Source of the DNA: Burkholderia metallica
GTDB lineage: Bacteria; Pseudomonadota; Gammaproteobacteria; Burkholderiales; Burkholderiaceae
DNA length: 64,000 nt
NCBI RefSeq assembly: GCF_902832845.1
Contig: NZ_CADFDB010000013.1
Coordinates: forward strand, 62,001 to 126,000
Reading direction: 5' to 3'
Within the stretch, counting starts at the first letter, position 1. The number at the start of each line of letters is the position of its first letter. The notes under the pieces were generated by a model. It did no database searches, had not been told where the DNA came from, and worked only from the letters and a program-made list of their open reading frames with translations. A program made the translations under genes and the position numbers. Shown piece after piece: positions 45,041 to 54,025 of the stretch.

Positions 45041-46534
45041 TCACGCCAGCGACGGCGGTACACCCGCGACGATCGCGGCCGCGGTCGCGAAATCGTCCGC
45101 GAGCGGCCGGTCGTCGTGATACACCGGCACGCGTTCGCGCACGTAGCGCCACAGCGCATCGGTCGGCGCCGCCCGCGCCGCGCCGTTCTCCTGCAAATCG
45201 TACGCCTGCGCGGCGGCCAGCAACTCGATCGCGAGCACGCGCGTGGTGTTCTCGATGATGTCGAGCGTCTTCAGCGCGGCCGGCGTCGCATGGCACAGAT
45301 GATCTTCCTGCAAGCCCGACGTGATGCCGCCGTCGAGGCTCGCGGGCGCGGCAAGCCGCTGGTTCTGCGCGACCAGCGCGACCGCGGTGTACTGCGCGAT
45401 CATGAACCCCGAACACGTGCCGCCCGGCGCCGCAAGAAACGCCGGCAGCCCGCTCACGAGCGGATTGACGAGCCGGTCGAGCCGCCGCTCGGCAATCGCC
45501 GCGACCTGTGCCATCGCGGCCGCGAGGCTGTCCATCGCGAGCGCGATGCCCGCGCCGACCGCATGCGCCTGCGAATGGACGGCCGGCGCATCGGGCGTGC
45601 CCGCGACGATCGGATTGTCGGTAACGGACGCAAGCTCGCGGTCGACGACGTCCGCCGTGACCGCCAGCACGTCGCGCGCCGCGCCGTGCACGTGCGGAAT
45701 CGTGCGCAGGCTGAGCGGGTCCTGCGTATGCCGCCCGGTCGCCGCGGCGAGCATCGCGCTGTCGGCAAGCATCGCGCGCAGGCGCGCGCCGACATGCCCG
45801 ATGCCAGGCGAAATGCGCAGCGCCAGCGACGCCGGATCGAACGCGGCGAGCTGGCCGCCGAGATTCTCGAAGCTCGTCGCCGCGACCCAGTCGGCCCAGT
45901 CGAGCAAGCGCTCCGCACGCGCGAGCGCGAGCGCGGCGAGCCCCGTCACGCACGGCGTGCCGTTGACCAGGCTCAACCCTTCCTTCGCGCCGAGGACCAG
46001 CGGCTCGCGGCCGATGCGGCGCAAGGCTTCGTCGCCGCGCACGCGTTCGCCGCGATGACGCGCGTGGCCGTGCCCGATGCAGACGAGCGCGACGTGCGCC
46101 ATGTGCGTCAGGTAGCCGACCGAACCGTGCGCCGGCACTTCCGGCAGGCAATCGTGCTCGAGCAGCGCGACCAGCTGGTCGACGATGTCGGCGCGCACGC
46201 CCGAATGGCCGTGCGCATAGTTGTTGATCGCCGCCGCGATGATCGCGCGCGTCTCCGCCGCACCGAGCGGCGCGCCGACGCCGACCGCGTGGCTCATCAG
46301 GATGTTGCGCGACAGCGCGCCCTGCTGCGCCGGCGACACGATCACGTCGCACAACGCGCCGACGCCCGTGTTCACGCCGTACGCGCGGATGCCTTGCGCG
46401 ACGATCGCGTCGACGAGTTCGCGCGCCGCGACGACACGGCCGCGCGCGTCGTCGGTCAGCGCGAGCGGCGCGCCGGCCGCGACCGCTGCGATCTGCCGCC
46501 AGTCGAGCGGCCGTGCCGAACGGAAGACGGTCAT
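45041..46534 (-). CDS. Aromatic amino-acid lyase family protein lacking MIO (ergothionase-like)
   Basis: A 497-residue member of the histidine/phenylalanine ammonia-lyase family with YGVNTGVGAL, TQDPLSLRTIPHVHGAARD, SVTDNPIVAG and SGLQEDHLCH. The site that forms the MIO electrophile, normally GSVGASGDLAPLAHM, reads GSVGYLTHMAHV, so Ala-Ser-Gly is absent. A lyase without MIO cannot act on a free amine by the usual route. Known relatives without MIO are ergothionases, which eliminate trimethylamine from ergothioneine. ATG 46534 with GAGG. Confidence 0.8.
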   Translation of the reverse strand: MTVFRSARPLDWRQIAAVAAGAPLALTDDARGRVVAARELVDAIVAQGIRAYGVNTGVGALCDVIVSPAQQGALSRNILMSHAVGVGAPLGAAETRAIIAAAINNYAHGHSGVRADIVDQLVALLEHDCLPEVPAHGSVGYLTHMAHVALVCIGHGHARHRGERVRGDEALRRIGREPLVLGAKEGLSLVNGTPCVTGLAALALARAERLLDWADWVAATSFENLGGQLAAFDPASLALRISPGIGHVGARLRAMLADSAMLAAATGRHTQDPLSLRTIPHVHGAARDVLAVTADVVDRELASVTDNPIVAGTPDAPAVHSQAHAVGAGIALAMDSLAAAMAQVAAIAERRLDRLVNPLVSGLPAFLAAPGGTCSGFMIAQYTAVALVAQNQRLAAPASLDGGITSGLQEDHLCHATPAALKTLDIIENTTRVLAIELLAAAQAYDLQENGAARAAPTDALWRYVRERVPVYHDDRPLADDFATAAAIVAGVPPSLA

Positions 46535-46541
46535 GGCGGCC

Positions 46542-47333
46542 TCAGTTCGCGGCGCGGTCATGATGGCTCGACACAAACTGGCGGAAGCGCTCGGAACACT
46601 GGCCGCCGAACAGCTCGCCCGGTGTGCCGTCCGCATCGACCTCGCCTTGATGCAGGAACATCACGCGGTTCGACACGTGCCGCGCGAAGCCCATTTCGTG
46701 CGTGACGACCAGCATCGTGCGCCCTTCCTCCGCGAGCGAGCGCATCACGCGCAGCACCTCGCCGACCAGCTCCGGATCGAGCGCCGACGTCGGTTCGTCG
46801 AACAGCATCACCTTCGGATGCATCGCGAGCGCCCGCGCGATTGCGACGCGCTGCTGCTGGCCGCCGGACAGGTGGGCCGGGTAGTAGCCCCGCTTGTCCG
46901 CGAGGCCGACGCGCGCGAGCAGCGCCTCGGCCTCCTCGACCGCTTCCGCGCGACTGCGCTTCTGCACGCGCAGCGGGCCTTCGACGAGATTGTCGAGCAC
47001 GGTCATGTGCGACCACAGGTTGAAGTTCTGGAACACCATCCTGAGCTGCGAGCGGATGCGGTCGACCTGGCGCCGGTCGCCCGGATGCAGCTTGCCGTCG
47101 CGCGCGCGCTTCATCTTCAGTTCCTCGCCGGCGAGCGCGACGGTACCGTCGTCCGGTGTTTCGAGCAGGTTCAGGCAGCGCAGGAAGGTACTCTTGCCCG
47201 ATCCGCTCGCACCGAGGATCGAGATGACGTCGCCCTCGTGCGCGTCGAGCGAAATGCCCTTCAGCACGTGGTGATCGCCGAACGACTTGTGGATGTTCCT
47301 GACCGACAGGGCGACGGGAGCAGCGGTGTTCAT
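46542..47333 (-). CDS. Polar amino-acid ABC transporter ATPase (HisP/GlnQ-like)
   Basis: A 263-residue ATPase: Walker [10 protein letters not shown] (about 42-50), [16 protein letters not shown] (Q-loop), signature LSGGQQQR, Walker [10 protein letters not shown] and the switch His in [10 protein letters not shown]. The insertion [20 protein letters not shown] after Walker A is normal for the histidine/octopine branch. It powers uptake with the permease pair and binding protein encoded upstream. The stop is 8 bases from the lyase start. Confidence 0.93.
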   Translation of the reverse strand: MNTAAPVALSVRNIHKSFGDHHVLKGISLDAHEGDVISILGASGSGKSTFLRCLNLLETPDDGTVALAGEELKMKRARDGKLHPGDRRQVDRIRSQLRMVFQNFNLWSHMTVLDNLVEGPLRVQKRSRAEAVEEAEALLARVGLADKRGYYPAHLSGGQQQRVAIARALAMHPKVMLFDEPTSALDPELVGEVLRVMRSLAEEGRTMLVVTHEMGFARHVSNRVMFLHQGEVDADGTPGELFGGQCSERFRQFVSSHHDRAAN

Positions 47334-47360
47334 CGGATTCTCCTGGAAGGAAGGATGCGG

Positions 47361-48107
47361 TCAGGATGCGACGCGCCGGGCGGCGCTGGCATCGGCGGCG
47401 GGCGCGCCGGACGGCTTCGGCCCGCGCAGGTGGCCCGACAGCCGCCATTCGAGCGCACCGAGCACGCGTACGACGATGAAGTTCAGGCCGAGGTAGATGA
47501 GGGCCGCGCACACGAACACTTCGGTCGTCCGGTAGGTTTGCTGAATGATCTGCTGCGCGACACCCGTCACCTCCCACACCGTCACGAGGCTCGCGAGCGC
47601 GGTCGACTTGACCAGCAATACGGCTTCGGTCGAATACGCGGGCAGGCACTGGCGCAGCGCGATCGGGCCGATCACGCGGCGCAGCAGCGCGAAGCCCGAC
47701 AGGCCGATCGAATAGCCTGCCTCGATCTGCCCGACCGGCACGGCCATCAGCCCGCCGCGCAGGATCTCGGCCGTATAGCCGGCCGTACACAGCGCGAGCG
47801 AGAGCACCGCGCACACGTACGGCTCGCGCAGCAGCGGCCACATGAAGCTTTCGCGGATCACGCCGAACTGGCCGAGCCCGTAGTACACGAGAAACATCTG
47901 GATCAGCAGCGGCGAGCCGCGAAACACGAGGATGTACGCACGCGCGAAGCGGTTCGGCAGCCAGCGCGGCGACACGCGCATCGTGACGATCACGAGCGAC
48001 AGCAGGCCGCCGAGCACGAGCGATGCGAAGAACAGGCCGAGCGTGGTCGGCACCGCCGCGAGCAACTGGCGCAGCGTGTCGAACAGGAAATCGAAATCGA
48101 GTGACAT
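47361..48107 (-). CDS. Polar amino-acid ABC transporter permease (HisM-like)
   Basis: A 248-residue membrane permease of the HAAT family. It has about five helices and the EAA loop near residue 165: QIEAGYSIGLSGFALLRRV ending IGPIALRQCLPAY. Starts MSLDFDFLFDTLRQLLAAVP. Together with the HisQ-like partner it forms the heteromeric channel. It lies 27 bases upstream of the ATPase gene and has a poorly conserved Ala/Pro-rich tail. Confidence 0.92.
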   Translation of the reverse strand: MSLDFDFLFDTLRQLLAAVPTTLGLFFASLVLGGLLSLVIVTMRVSPRWLPNRFARAYILVFRGSPLLIQMFLVYYGLGQFGVIRESFMWPLLREPYVCAVLSLALCTAGYTAEILRGGLMAVPVGQIEAGYSIGLSGFALLRRVIGPIALRQCLPAYSTEAVLLVKSTALASLVTVWEVTGVAQQIIQQTYRTTEVFVCAALIYLGLNFIVVRVLGALEWRLSGHLRGPKPSGAPAADASAARRVAS

Positions 48108-48117
48108 GTGCGCTCCG

Positions 48118-48840
48118 TCAGTTGCGTGCGAAGTTGCGGCGGAACGACCGGCCGACGATCGCTTCAGCCCGGTTGAACACGCGATTCGACAGCCCCGTCA
48201 TGACCAGGTAGAGCGCGCCGCCCGCGACGAAGAACACGAAATACTGATGGGTCGAGTTCGCCGCGATCTGGCTCGTGCGCAACAGCTCGGCGAGCCCGGT
48301 GACCGAGATCAGCGCCGAATCCTTCAGGCTCAACTGCCACACGTTGCCGATGCCGGGCAACGCGAAGCGCAGCACCTGCGGAATCAGGATGCGGCGCAGG
48401 ACCATGCCGCGCGGCATGCCGATCGAGCGCGCCGCTTCGAGCTCGCCCTTCGACACCGCGAGCACGGCCGCCCGATACACCTCGGCCTGGTACGCGCCGG
48501 AAATCATCCCCACCGCGAGCGCGCCGATCACGAACGGCGGCACACCGATGAAGCCTTCCGCGCCGAACCACTGGCCGACGGCCGTGACGAGCGTCGAGCC
48601 GCCGAAATAGAACAGGTAGATGACGAGCAGTTCGGGCACGCCGCGAAACACCGTCGTGTACAGGTCGCCGAGCAGGCGGGCGCTGCGGTAGCGCGACAGT
48701 TTCGCGGCCGCGATCGCCGCGCCGATCACGGCGCCGACCGCCAGCGCGGCAAGCGTCAGCGCGACCGTCATCAGCGCGGCGAGCAGCAGCACGCCGCCCC
48801 AGCCTTCGGTTCCGAAGCCCAGCATTTCAAGGATCGCCAT
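48118..48840 (-). CDS. Polar amino-acid ABC transporter permease (HisQ-like)
   Basis: A 240-residue partner permease. N-terminal helix MTVALTLAALAVGAVIGAAI, the region RGVPELLVIYLFYFGGSTLV, and the EAA-type loop ELEAARSIGMPRGMVLRRIL then PQVLRFALPGIGN. The two permease genes are 10 bases apart, consistent with one transcript. Upstream, the binding-protein gene ends 92 bases away. Confidence 0.92.
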   Translation of the reverse strand: MAILEMLGFGTEGWGGVLLLAALMTVALTLAALAVGAVIGAAIAAAKLSRYRSARLLGDLYTTVFRGVPELLVIYLFYFGGSTLVTAVGQWFGAEGFIGVPPFVIGALAVGMISGAYQAEVYRAAVLAVSKGELEAARSIGMPRGMVLRRILIPQVLRFALPGIGNVWQLSLKDSALISVTGLAELLRTSQIAANSTHQYFVFFVAGGALYLVMTGLSNRVFNRAEAIVGRSFRRNFARN

Positions 48841-48932
48841 GCGTGCCTCCCGGCAAGCGTTGATTGGATCGGCAGGATGTGCGCCGCCGCGCGTCGCTCA
48901 TGCCGCGTGCGCGTCGGCGGCCGGACGCGCGC

Positions 48933-49793
48933 TTACGGCGTGACGTCGGTCTTGAACCACTTGTCGGCGAGCTTCTTCACGGTGCCGTCCGCGAGAGCGG
49001 CGCCGATCGCCGAATCGAACTTCGTCTTCAGGTCGGCATCCTGCTTGCGGAACGCGAGGCCTTCACCGGGCCCCCAGATCGGGCCGCCGAGCTTCGGGCC
49101 GGCGAGCACGATCGACGCGTTGTCCTTCTTCGCGTTGTTCGCCGCGTAGTACGTGACGTCGTCGAACGATGCGTCGATGCGGCCGGCGACGAGGTCGAGG
49201 TCGCGCTCGGGCGACGTCTTGTACACGCGGATCGACGCGATGTCCTTGAAGCTGTCGTTGATGAACTTCGTGTAGACGGTGCCCGACTGGATGCCGATCG
49301 TCTTGCCCTTCAGCTGCTTGCGCAGCGCATCGACGGTGGGCTTGTCGGCATTCGCGTCGCCCGACAGCTTGACGATCGGCGCGCCCGGCGCCGCCTTCGG
49401 CAGAATCTTCGTGTCGGTGACCGCGAACGTCGCGGGCGTGGCCGCATACGGACGCGAGAACAGCAGGATCTTCTCGCGCTCCGGCGTGATCGAGATCGCA
49501 TCCATCAGGACATCGAACTTGCCGGCCTGCAGCCCCGGGATCATCCCGTCCCAGTCCTGCGCGACCATGTTGCACTGCACCTTGATGCGCTCGCACACGT
49601 TGGCGAGCAGTTCGGGCTCGAAGCCGCCGAGCTTGCCGCCCGGCAGCGTGAGGTTCCACGGCGCGTAGCCGCCTTCGAGCGCCACCGTCACGGTCTTCCA
49701 CTCCTTCGCTTGCACCGGCGCCGAAAGCGTGGCCGCTGCCGCCGCGATGATGCCGATCGTCCTGACTGCCCACTTGATGTGCTTGCCGTTCAC
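48933..49793 (-). CDS. Periplasmic solute-binding protein of the lyase-linked ABC transporter
   Basis: A 286-residue family 3 extracellular solute-binding protein with a signal peptide (AVRTIGIIAAAAATLSAPVQ then A-KEW) and the typical VTVALEGGYAPWNLTLPGGK, GFEPELLANVCERIKVQCNM, WDGMIPGLQAGKFDVLMDAI and ISITPEREKILLFSRPY. The GTG start at 49793 has AAGGAG seven bases upstream. Earlier ATGs lack a site. The acidic and aromatic pocket residues fit a cationic amino-acid-like ligand, possibly ergothioneine or a betaine, not provable here. Confidence 0.9.
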   Translation of the reverse strand: MNGKHIKWAVRTIGIIAAAAATLSAPVQAKEWKTVTVALEGGYAPWNLTLPGGKLGGFEPELLANVCERIKVQCNMVAQDWDGMIPGLQAGKFDVLMDAISITPEREKILLFSRPYAATPATFAVTDTKILPKAAPGAPIVKLSGDANADKPTVDALRKQLKGKTIGIQSGTVYTKFINDSFKDIASIRVYKTSPERDLDLVAGRIDASFDDVTYYAANNAKKDNASIVLAGPKLGGPIWGPGEGLAFRKQDADLKTKFDSAIGAALADGTVKKLADKWFKTDVTP

Positions 49794-49853
49794 GAGAGTT
49801 CTCCTTGCGTTGAAGATCGTCATCCCCTCGGACATGCAAGCCGCCTCAGGAAT

Positions 49854-49866
49854 TTGTCTATACAAG
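49854..49866. promoter_or_regulatory. Candidate HutC-type operator TTGTCTATACAAG
   Basis: TTGTCTATACAA matches the palindrome TTGTCTAGACAA in 11 of 12 positions, the kind of site used by HutC/YvoA-family GntR repressors (core TCTAGA). It lies 60 bases upstream of the binding-protein GTG start. Confidence 0.45.
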
Positions 49867-50016
49867 CATGCAAGAAGAAAAACGCAGCGACAAGCGTTGA
49901 TCAAAAAAAACCGGGAAAACGCGGGAAATCCCCTAATTACGCGGCTCCGGCGTGCCTCTCTGCGGTGATTCGCAGCACGAATATGGTGCATTCCGTACGA
50001 TCTTTCGATCAGAATG

Positions 50017-50026
50017 ACTAGACAAA
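50017..50026. promoter_or_regulatory. Second TTGTCTAG-type half operator
   Basis: On the minus strand TTGTCTAGTC; extended by two bases it is TTGTCTAGTCAT, a 10/12 match to TTGTCTAGACAA. About 160 bases upstream of the first site, in the same 321-base region. Two repeats of a rare word beside a HutC-like operon support regulation. Confidence 0.35.
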
Positions 50027-50114
50027 TTTCCGATTCGACCGCTTCGCTAAACACACCGTCATCGGCCACGCTTTCCGAGCGCCCCGCGACCGCCCCTCCC
50101 GCCTGCTCACGCGA

Positions 50115-51248
50115 TCACCACGCGGCAAACACGTCCTGCGCGATCCCGAAGCCCGTGCTCATGCCGGCGCCGCTCGTCACGACGACGACGCGCGTGGCGT
50201 CGTCCGGCGCGTCGATCACGCAATCGGCATCGGCTGCCGACGGATAGCTGCCGGTCCAGCGTTCGATCACGTCCAGTTCCGGCACGTCGAGCGTCTCGTG
50301 CAGCAGGCGCAGGATCTGCGCATCGATTGCCTGCGCCGCGAACGGCAGCGGTGCGGCGCCGTATTCGTGCGAATCGCCGACCACGAGACTGCCGTCCGCG
50401 CTCTGCACCGCGATCAGATGAATGCCGTGACCGACGCACACGGGCTCCTCCGCATTCAGGCGCGCGCGCAACGCGCCGGCGTCGGGCAACGCCGCGAAGC
50501 CCGAATAACGCAGCAGGCTCAGGTCGCTCATCACCGCGGCGCGCAGCGCCAGCGGGCGACGCGGCCGCACGCGCAGCATCTGCAACTGGCAGAGCCGTAC
50601 TGCATGCCGCGCGAACCAGTCGCCGTACAGGTGGCGGCTGTCCGCATTGCCGCAGACGATCACGCGCTCCGCATGCAGCACGCCGCGCGACGTCCGCACG
50701 GACGGCGTGCGGACTTCATGCACCATCTCGCCGTAGCGAAACCGCACCCCGAAACGTTCCGCGAGCCACGACGCCAGCAACGCGATCGCGGTGCGCGGCT
50801 CGATGCGCAGCTCATGCGGGCTGTGCAGGACGCCGTGCGCACCGTCCAGCTGCAGTTCCGGCGCGACGGCTGCCGCGTCGCCGGACGTCATGACCCGGCA
50901 GCCGTCGGCCATGCCGGTTTGCATGAACGCGTCGAGCACGCTCATCGCCTCGGGGCGACGCGCGATCAGATGCAGGCCCCGGTGAAGCACGTCGATTCCG
51001 GCTTGCGGCGCGATGTCAGCCCAGACTTCGCGGCTCCCGCGCGCCCGGCGCCAGCTGTGTTCGGCGCGCTGCCCGGTGACGGTGACGAAGCCGAAATTGC
51101 GGATCGACGCGCCCGTGCATGCGGCATCGCGCTCGATCACGCAGACGCGCAGCCCCTTGAGCGCCGCCGTATAGGCATGAGCGAGGCCGACGATGCCGGC
51201 GCCGACGACGATCACGTCATGAGAATCTGCCGCTGCGATGGCGTTCAC
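50115..51248 (-). CDS. FAD-dependent oxidoreductase, glycine-oxidase-like (TIGR03364-type)
   Basis: A 377-residue flavoprotein of the D-amino-acid/glycine oxidase fold. The dinucleotide fold is VIVVGAGIVGLAHAYTAALK (residues 12-31), then RVCVIERDA, GASIRNFGFVTVTGQ, and the C-terminal ERWTGSYPSAADADCVID and SGAGMSTGFGIAQDV. The NFGFVTVTG segment fits the TIGR03364 group, whose known members act on phosphonate or N-methyl amines. GTG start at 51248 with AAGGAA upstream. Its role in the lyase operon is unknown. It may oxidise a released amine or a modified amino acid. Confidence 0.82.
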   Translation of the reverse strand: MNAIAAADSHDVIVVGAGIVGLAHAYTAALKGLRVCVIERDAACTGASIRNFGFVTVTGQRAEHSWRRARGSREVWADIAPQAGIDVLHRGLHLIARRPEAMSVLDAFMQTGMADGCRVMTSGDAAAVAPELQLDGAHGVLHSPHELRIEPRTAIALLASWLAERFGVRFRYGEMVHEVRTPSVRTSRGVLHAERVIVCGNADSRHLYGDWFARHAVRLCQLQMLRVRPRRPLALRAAVMSDLSLLRYSGFAALPDAGALRARLNAEEPVCVGHGIHLIAVQSADGSLVVGDSHEYGAAPLPFAAQAIDAQILRLLHETLDVPELDVIERWTGSYPSAADADCVIDAPDDATRVVVVTSGAGMSTGFGIAQDVFAAW

Positions 51249-51866
51249 GATTGGATGTTCCTTCTGTGCGGATGACACGCGCCCCGCCGCCGGGAGCGAA
51301 CGCTTCGGTTGCCGCTCGCCGTCTCCGATGGACGGCTCCCCGGGAGTGGGGCGAACGGGCCGGCTTGCGCCGGTCGATGCCGGGACCGGTGCCCGTTCCG
51401 CACTATCGCTACGCGAAATGACATCCGGATGAAAAGCCACAAAACAGCATGAATTGGCATATTTTGCCATTACATCGGAGAGCATCGGATCGCGCGGAAA
51501 ATCCGCGTCGCCCTGCCCGTGCCGCGCATTCGCATACGCGGCCTCTCCGGATCGGTCGTTCCGTGCGCATCGATGCAGTACACGTCACGCGCAAGATTGT
51601 GCGGATGTGCGGCGGCCGCCGCGGGACGCGGCACCGGCGCCAAACCGACGTCGACGCCCTCGTGTTCTGCGGCGGCACTCGCGTTCGCGTGCGCGCAGAC
51701 CCTGCCATGGATGCCCGTCGGCCACACCGCACTGCACGTCGTGCTCCATCGGGACAAGAACTGCACCCGGCGGCAAAACGTCACCTGAAACAGATCGGTA
51801 AAGTGGCGAGCGGCTATTTGTAATGCTTCACGGCCGCCCCTAAAAAAACCGATTCAGGAGACATGA
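51249..51866. other. Intergenic region upstream of FAD oxidoreductase and GH3 genes
   Basis: About 620 bases with divergent promoters. It contains TGGCA-N5-TGCCA at 51455-51469 as a perfect dyad. No gene is supported. The TTTGTAATGC at about 51819 is AT-rich near the GH3 start. Confidence 0.4.
51455..51469. promoter_or_regulatory. Perfect dyad TGGCA-N5-TGCCA upstream of FAD oxidoreductase gene
   Basis: TGGCA at 51455-51459 and TGCCA at 51465-51469, about 207 bases before the GTG start at 51248 on the minus strand. It resembles a regulator site. The spacing is two bases too short for a sigma54 promoter. Confidence 0.3.
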
Positions 51867-53882
51867 ATGCAACGCTTCACGAGATCCGCCATTCGCCGAT
51901 CGGCTCTGACCGCGTCGGGCGCCGCAGTCACCGTCGGGCTGTTTGCCTGTGGCGGCGTCGACTCGACTTCCACGCCCGTGACGCAACAGGACTTCGGCTA
52001 CACGACGTTGAACGTACTCACCCGCGACGGCCTGAAGTTCAAGGACATGGACAAGAACGGCCAGCTCGAACCGTACGAAGACTGGCGGCTGAGTGCCGAA
52101 GTGCGTGCACGGGACCTGGTCGGCCGCCTCACGCTGGCCGAGAAGGCCGGCCTGATGATGCACGGCACCGCACCGGTGCTGAACGATACGACCGGTTCGG
52201 GCACCGGCTCCGCGTACGATCTGGCGGCGCTCAAGTCGCTGATCGATCAGCGGGGCATCAACACCTACATCACGCGCATGAGTGCCGATGCGCAGACGAT
52301 GGCCGACCAGTACAACCAGATTCAGACGCTGGCGGAGCAATCGCGGCTCGGCATCCCGGTGTCGATCAGTTCGGACCCGCGCAACCATTTCCAGTACACG
52401 CTCGGCGCCAGCGCCGGAGGCAGCGGTTTCTCGCAGTGGCCGGAAACGCTCGGCTTCGCCGCGATCGGCGACGCGGCGCTCACGCGGAAATTCGGCGATA
52501 TCGCGCGCCAGGAGTACCGCGCGGTCGGCATCACCGAAGCACTGTCGCCGCAGGCAGACCTGGCGACCGAGCCGCGCTGGTCGCGCATCAACGGCACGTT
52601 CGGCGAAGACGCCGATCTCGCGCGCGCGCAGGTGCAGGCGTATATCGAAGGGTTTCAGGGCGGCGGCAGCGGCGTTCAGGCCAATAGCGTGATCGCGGTC
52701 GTCAAGCACTGGGCCGGCTATGGCGCGCAGAAACTCGGGTTCGACAGTCACAACTACTACGGCCGCTATGCGACCTATCCGGGCAACAATTTTGCGTATC
52801 ACCTGAAACCGTTCGAAGGCGCGTTTGCCGCCAACGTCGGCTCGGTTATGCCAACCTATTCCGAACCGGACACGACGGTGACGGTCGACGGCATCACGCT
52901 GGAGCCCGTCGGAGGCGCGTACGACAAGGCGTTGCTGACCGACCTGCTGCGCGGGAAATACGGCTTCAAGGGCGTGATCCTGTCGGACTGGCTGATCGCC
53001 GACGACTGCGACGCGAACTGCATCAACGGCGTGTCGTCGGGGGCGCCGTCGTTTACCGGGCTCGGCATGCCGTGGGGAATGGAAGGCGCCACCCGCGTGC
53101 AGCGTTTCGTGCGGGCGGTCAATGCCGGTATCGACCAGTTCGGCGGCGACGACGATCCGTCCGACCTGATCGATGCCGTCAACCGCGGACAGTTGTCGGA
53201 AGATCGCCTGTCGGAGTCGGCCTATCGCGTGCTGCTGCAGAAGTTCCAGCAAGGCCTGTTCGACCATCCGTACGTCGACGCGGCCGCGGCCGGCAAGATC
53301 GTCGGCAACGCCGAGTTCCAGGCCCAGGCGCTCGACGCCCAGCGCCGCTCGATGGTGCTGCTGCAAAACAACGGCAAGCTGCTGCCGATGACGGCATCGG
53401 GCAAGAAAGTCTGGCTGTACGGCATCGACCCCGCGATCGCACGACAGTATGGGTATCAGGTCGTCGATACGCCGCAGGCCGCGGACGTCGCGATTCTCCG
53501 CGTGAGCACGCCATACGAAAGGCTGCACCCGAACTACATGTTCGGTTCGATGCAGCACGAGGGCAGTCTCGCGTTCGTCGACGGCAATGCGGACTACGAG
53601 GCAATCAAGCAGGCCGCGCTTGCGCCGCAATCGATCGTGTCGGTCTACATGGATCGTCCCGCGATCCTGACCAACGTGCAGGACAAGGCCACCGCGATTC
53701 TCGCCAATTTCGGCGTGACGGACGCCGCCCTGTTCGACGTGCTGACCGGGAAAGGTCAGCCGCAAGGGAAGCTGCCGTTCGAGTTGCCGTCGTCGATGGC
53801 TGAAGTCGTCGCCCAGCGGGAAGACGTGCCGCACGATACTGCGCATCCGTTGTATCCGTTCGGATACGGTCTGACGTATTGA
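51867..53882 (+). CDS. Glycoside hydrolase family 3 lipoprotein (beta-glucosidase-like)
   Basis: A 671-residue secreted enzyme. The lipobox is AVTVGLFACGG (Cys about residue 28). A GH3 N-terminal barrel follows (PVSISSDPRNHFQYTLGASA, SVIAVVKHWAGYGAQ) with the nucleophile Asp in KGVILSDWLIADD (about 374), then the second alpha/beta domain (RRSMVLLQNNGKLLPM and AHPLYPFGYGLTY). It should cleave beta-glucosides or similar at the cell surface. ATG 51867 with AGGAG. A short Cys pair DDCDANC is an unusual insertion. Confidence 0.88.
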   Translation: MQRFTRSAIRRSALTASGAAVTVGLFACGGVDSTSTPVTQQDFGYTTLNVLTRDGLKFKDMDKNGQLEPYEDWRLSAEVRARDLVGRLTLAEKAGLMMHGTAPVLNDTTGSGTGSAYDLAALKSLIDQRGINTYITRMSADAQTMADQYNQIQTLAEQSRLGIPVSISSDPRNHFQYTLGASAGGSGFSQWPETLGFAAIGDAALTRKFGDIARQEYRAVGITEALSPQADLATEPRWSRINGTFGEDADLARAQVQAYIEGFQGGGSGVQANSVIAVVKHWAGYGAQKLGFDSHNYYGRYATYPGNNFAYHLKPFEGAFAANVGSVMPTYSEPDTTVTVDGITLEPVGGAYDKALLTDLLRGKYGFKGVILSDWLIADDCDANCINGVSSGAPSFTGLGMPWGMEGATRVQRFVRAVNAGIDQFGGDDDPSDLIDAVNRGQLSEDRLSESAYRVLLQKFQQGLFDHPYVDAAAAGKIVGNAEFQAQALDAQRRSMVLLQNNGKLLPMTASGKKVWLYGIDPAIARQYGYQVVDTPQAADVAILRVSTPYERLHPNYMFGSMQHEGSLAFVDGNADYEAIKQAALAPQSIVSVYMDRPAILTNVQDKATAILANFGVTDAALFDVLTGKGQPQGKLPFELPSSMAEVVAQREDVPHDTAHPLYPFGYGLTY

Positions 53883-54025
53883 CGCAGTGTCGATGCCGGC
53901 TCGCGGATCGCGGCCGGCATCGCGCATCAAACGGCGATCGAACCGGCATCGCCCGCCGCCCGCCGCGCGGCAGTCGCGGCGGAATCGGGCAAAATGCTCC
54001 GCATCTGACATGCGGAGATGTACCC

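Larger units (their letters stand above)
49794..50114. other. Intergenic region between binding protein and oxidoreductase genes
   Basis: About 320 bases, AT-richer near 49850-49930. It holds the two candidate operators and should contain a promoter for the binding-protein gene on the minus strand, which means that the ABC/lyase genes may be transcribed apart from the oxidoreductase gene. Confidence 0.45.

Noticed and set aside
51455-51469. A sigma54 -24/-12 promoter
   Set aside because: TGG and TGC are ten bases apart from GG to GC, two short of the required spacing.
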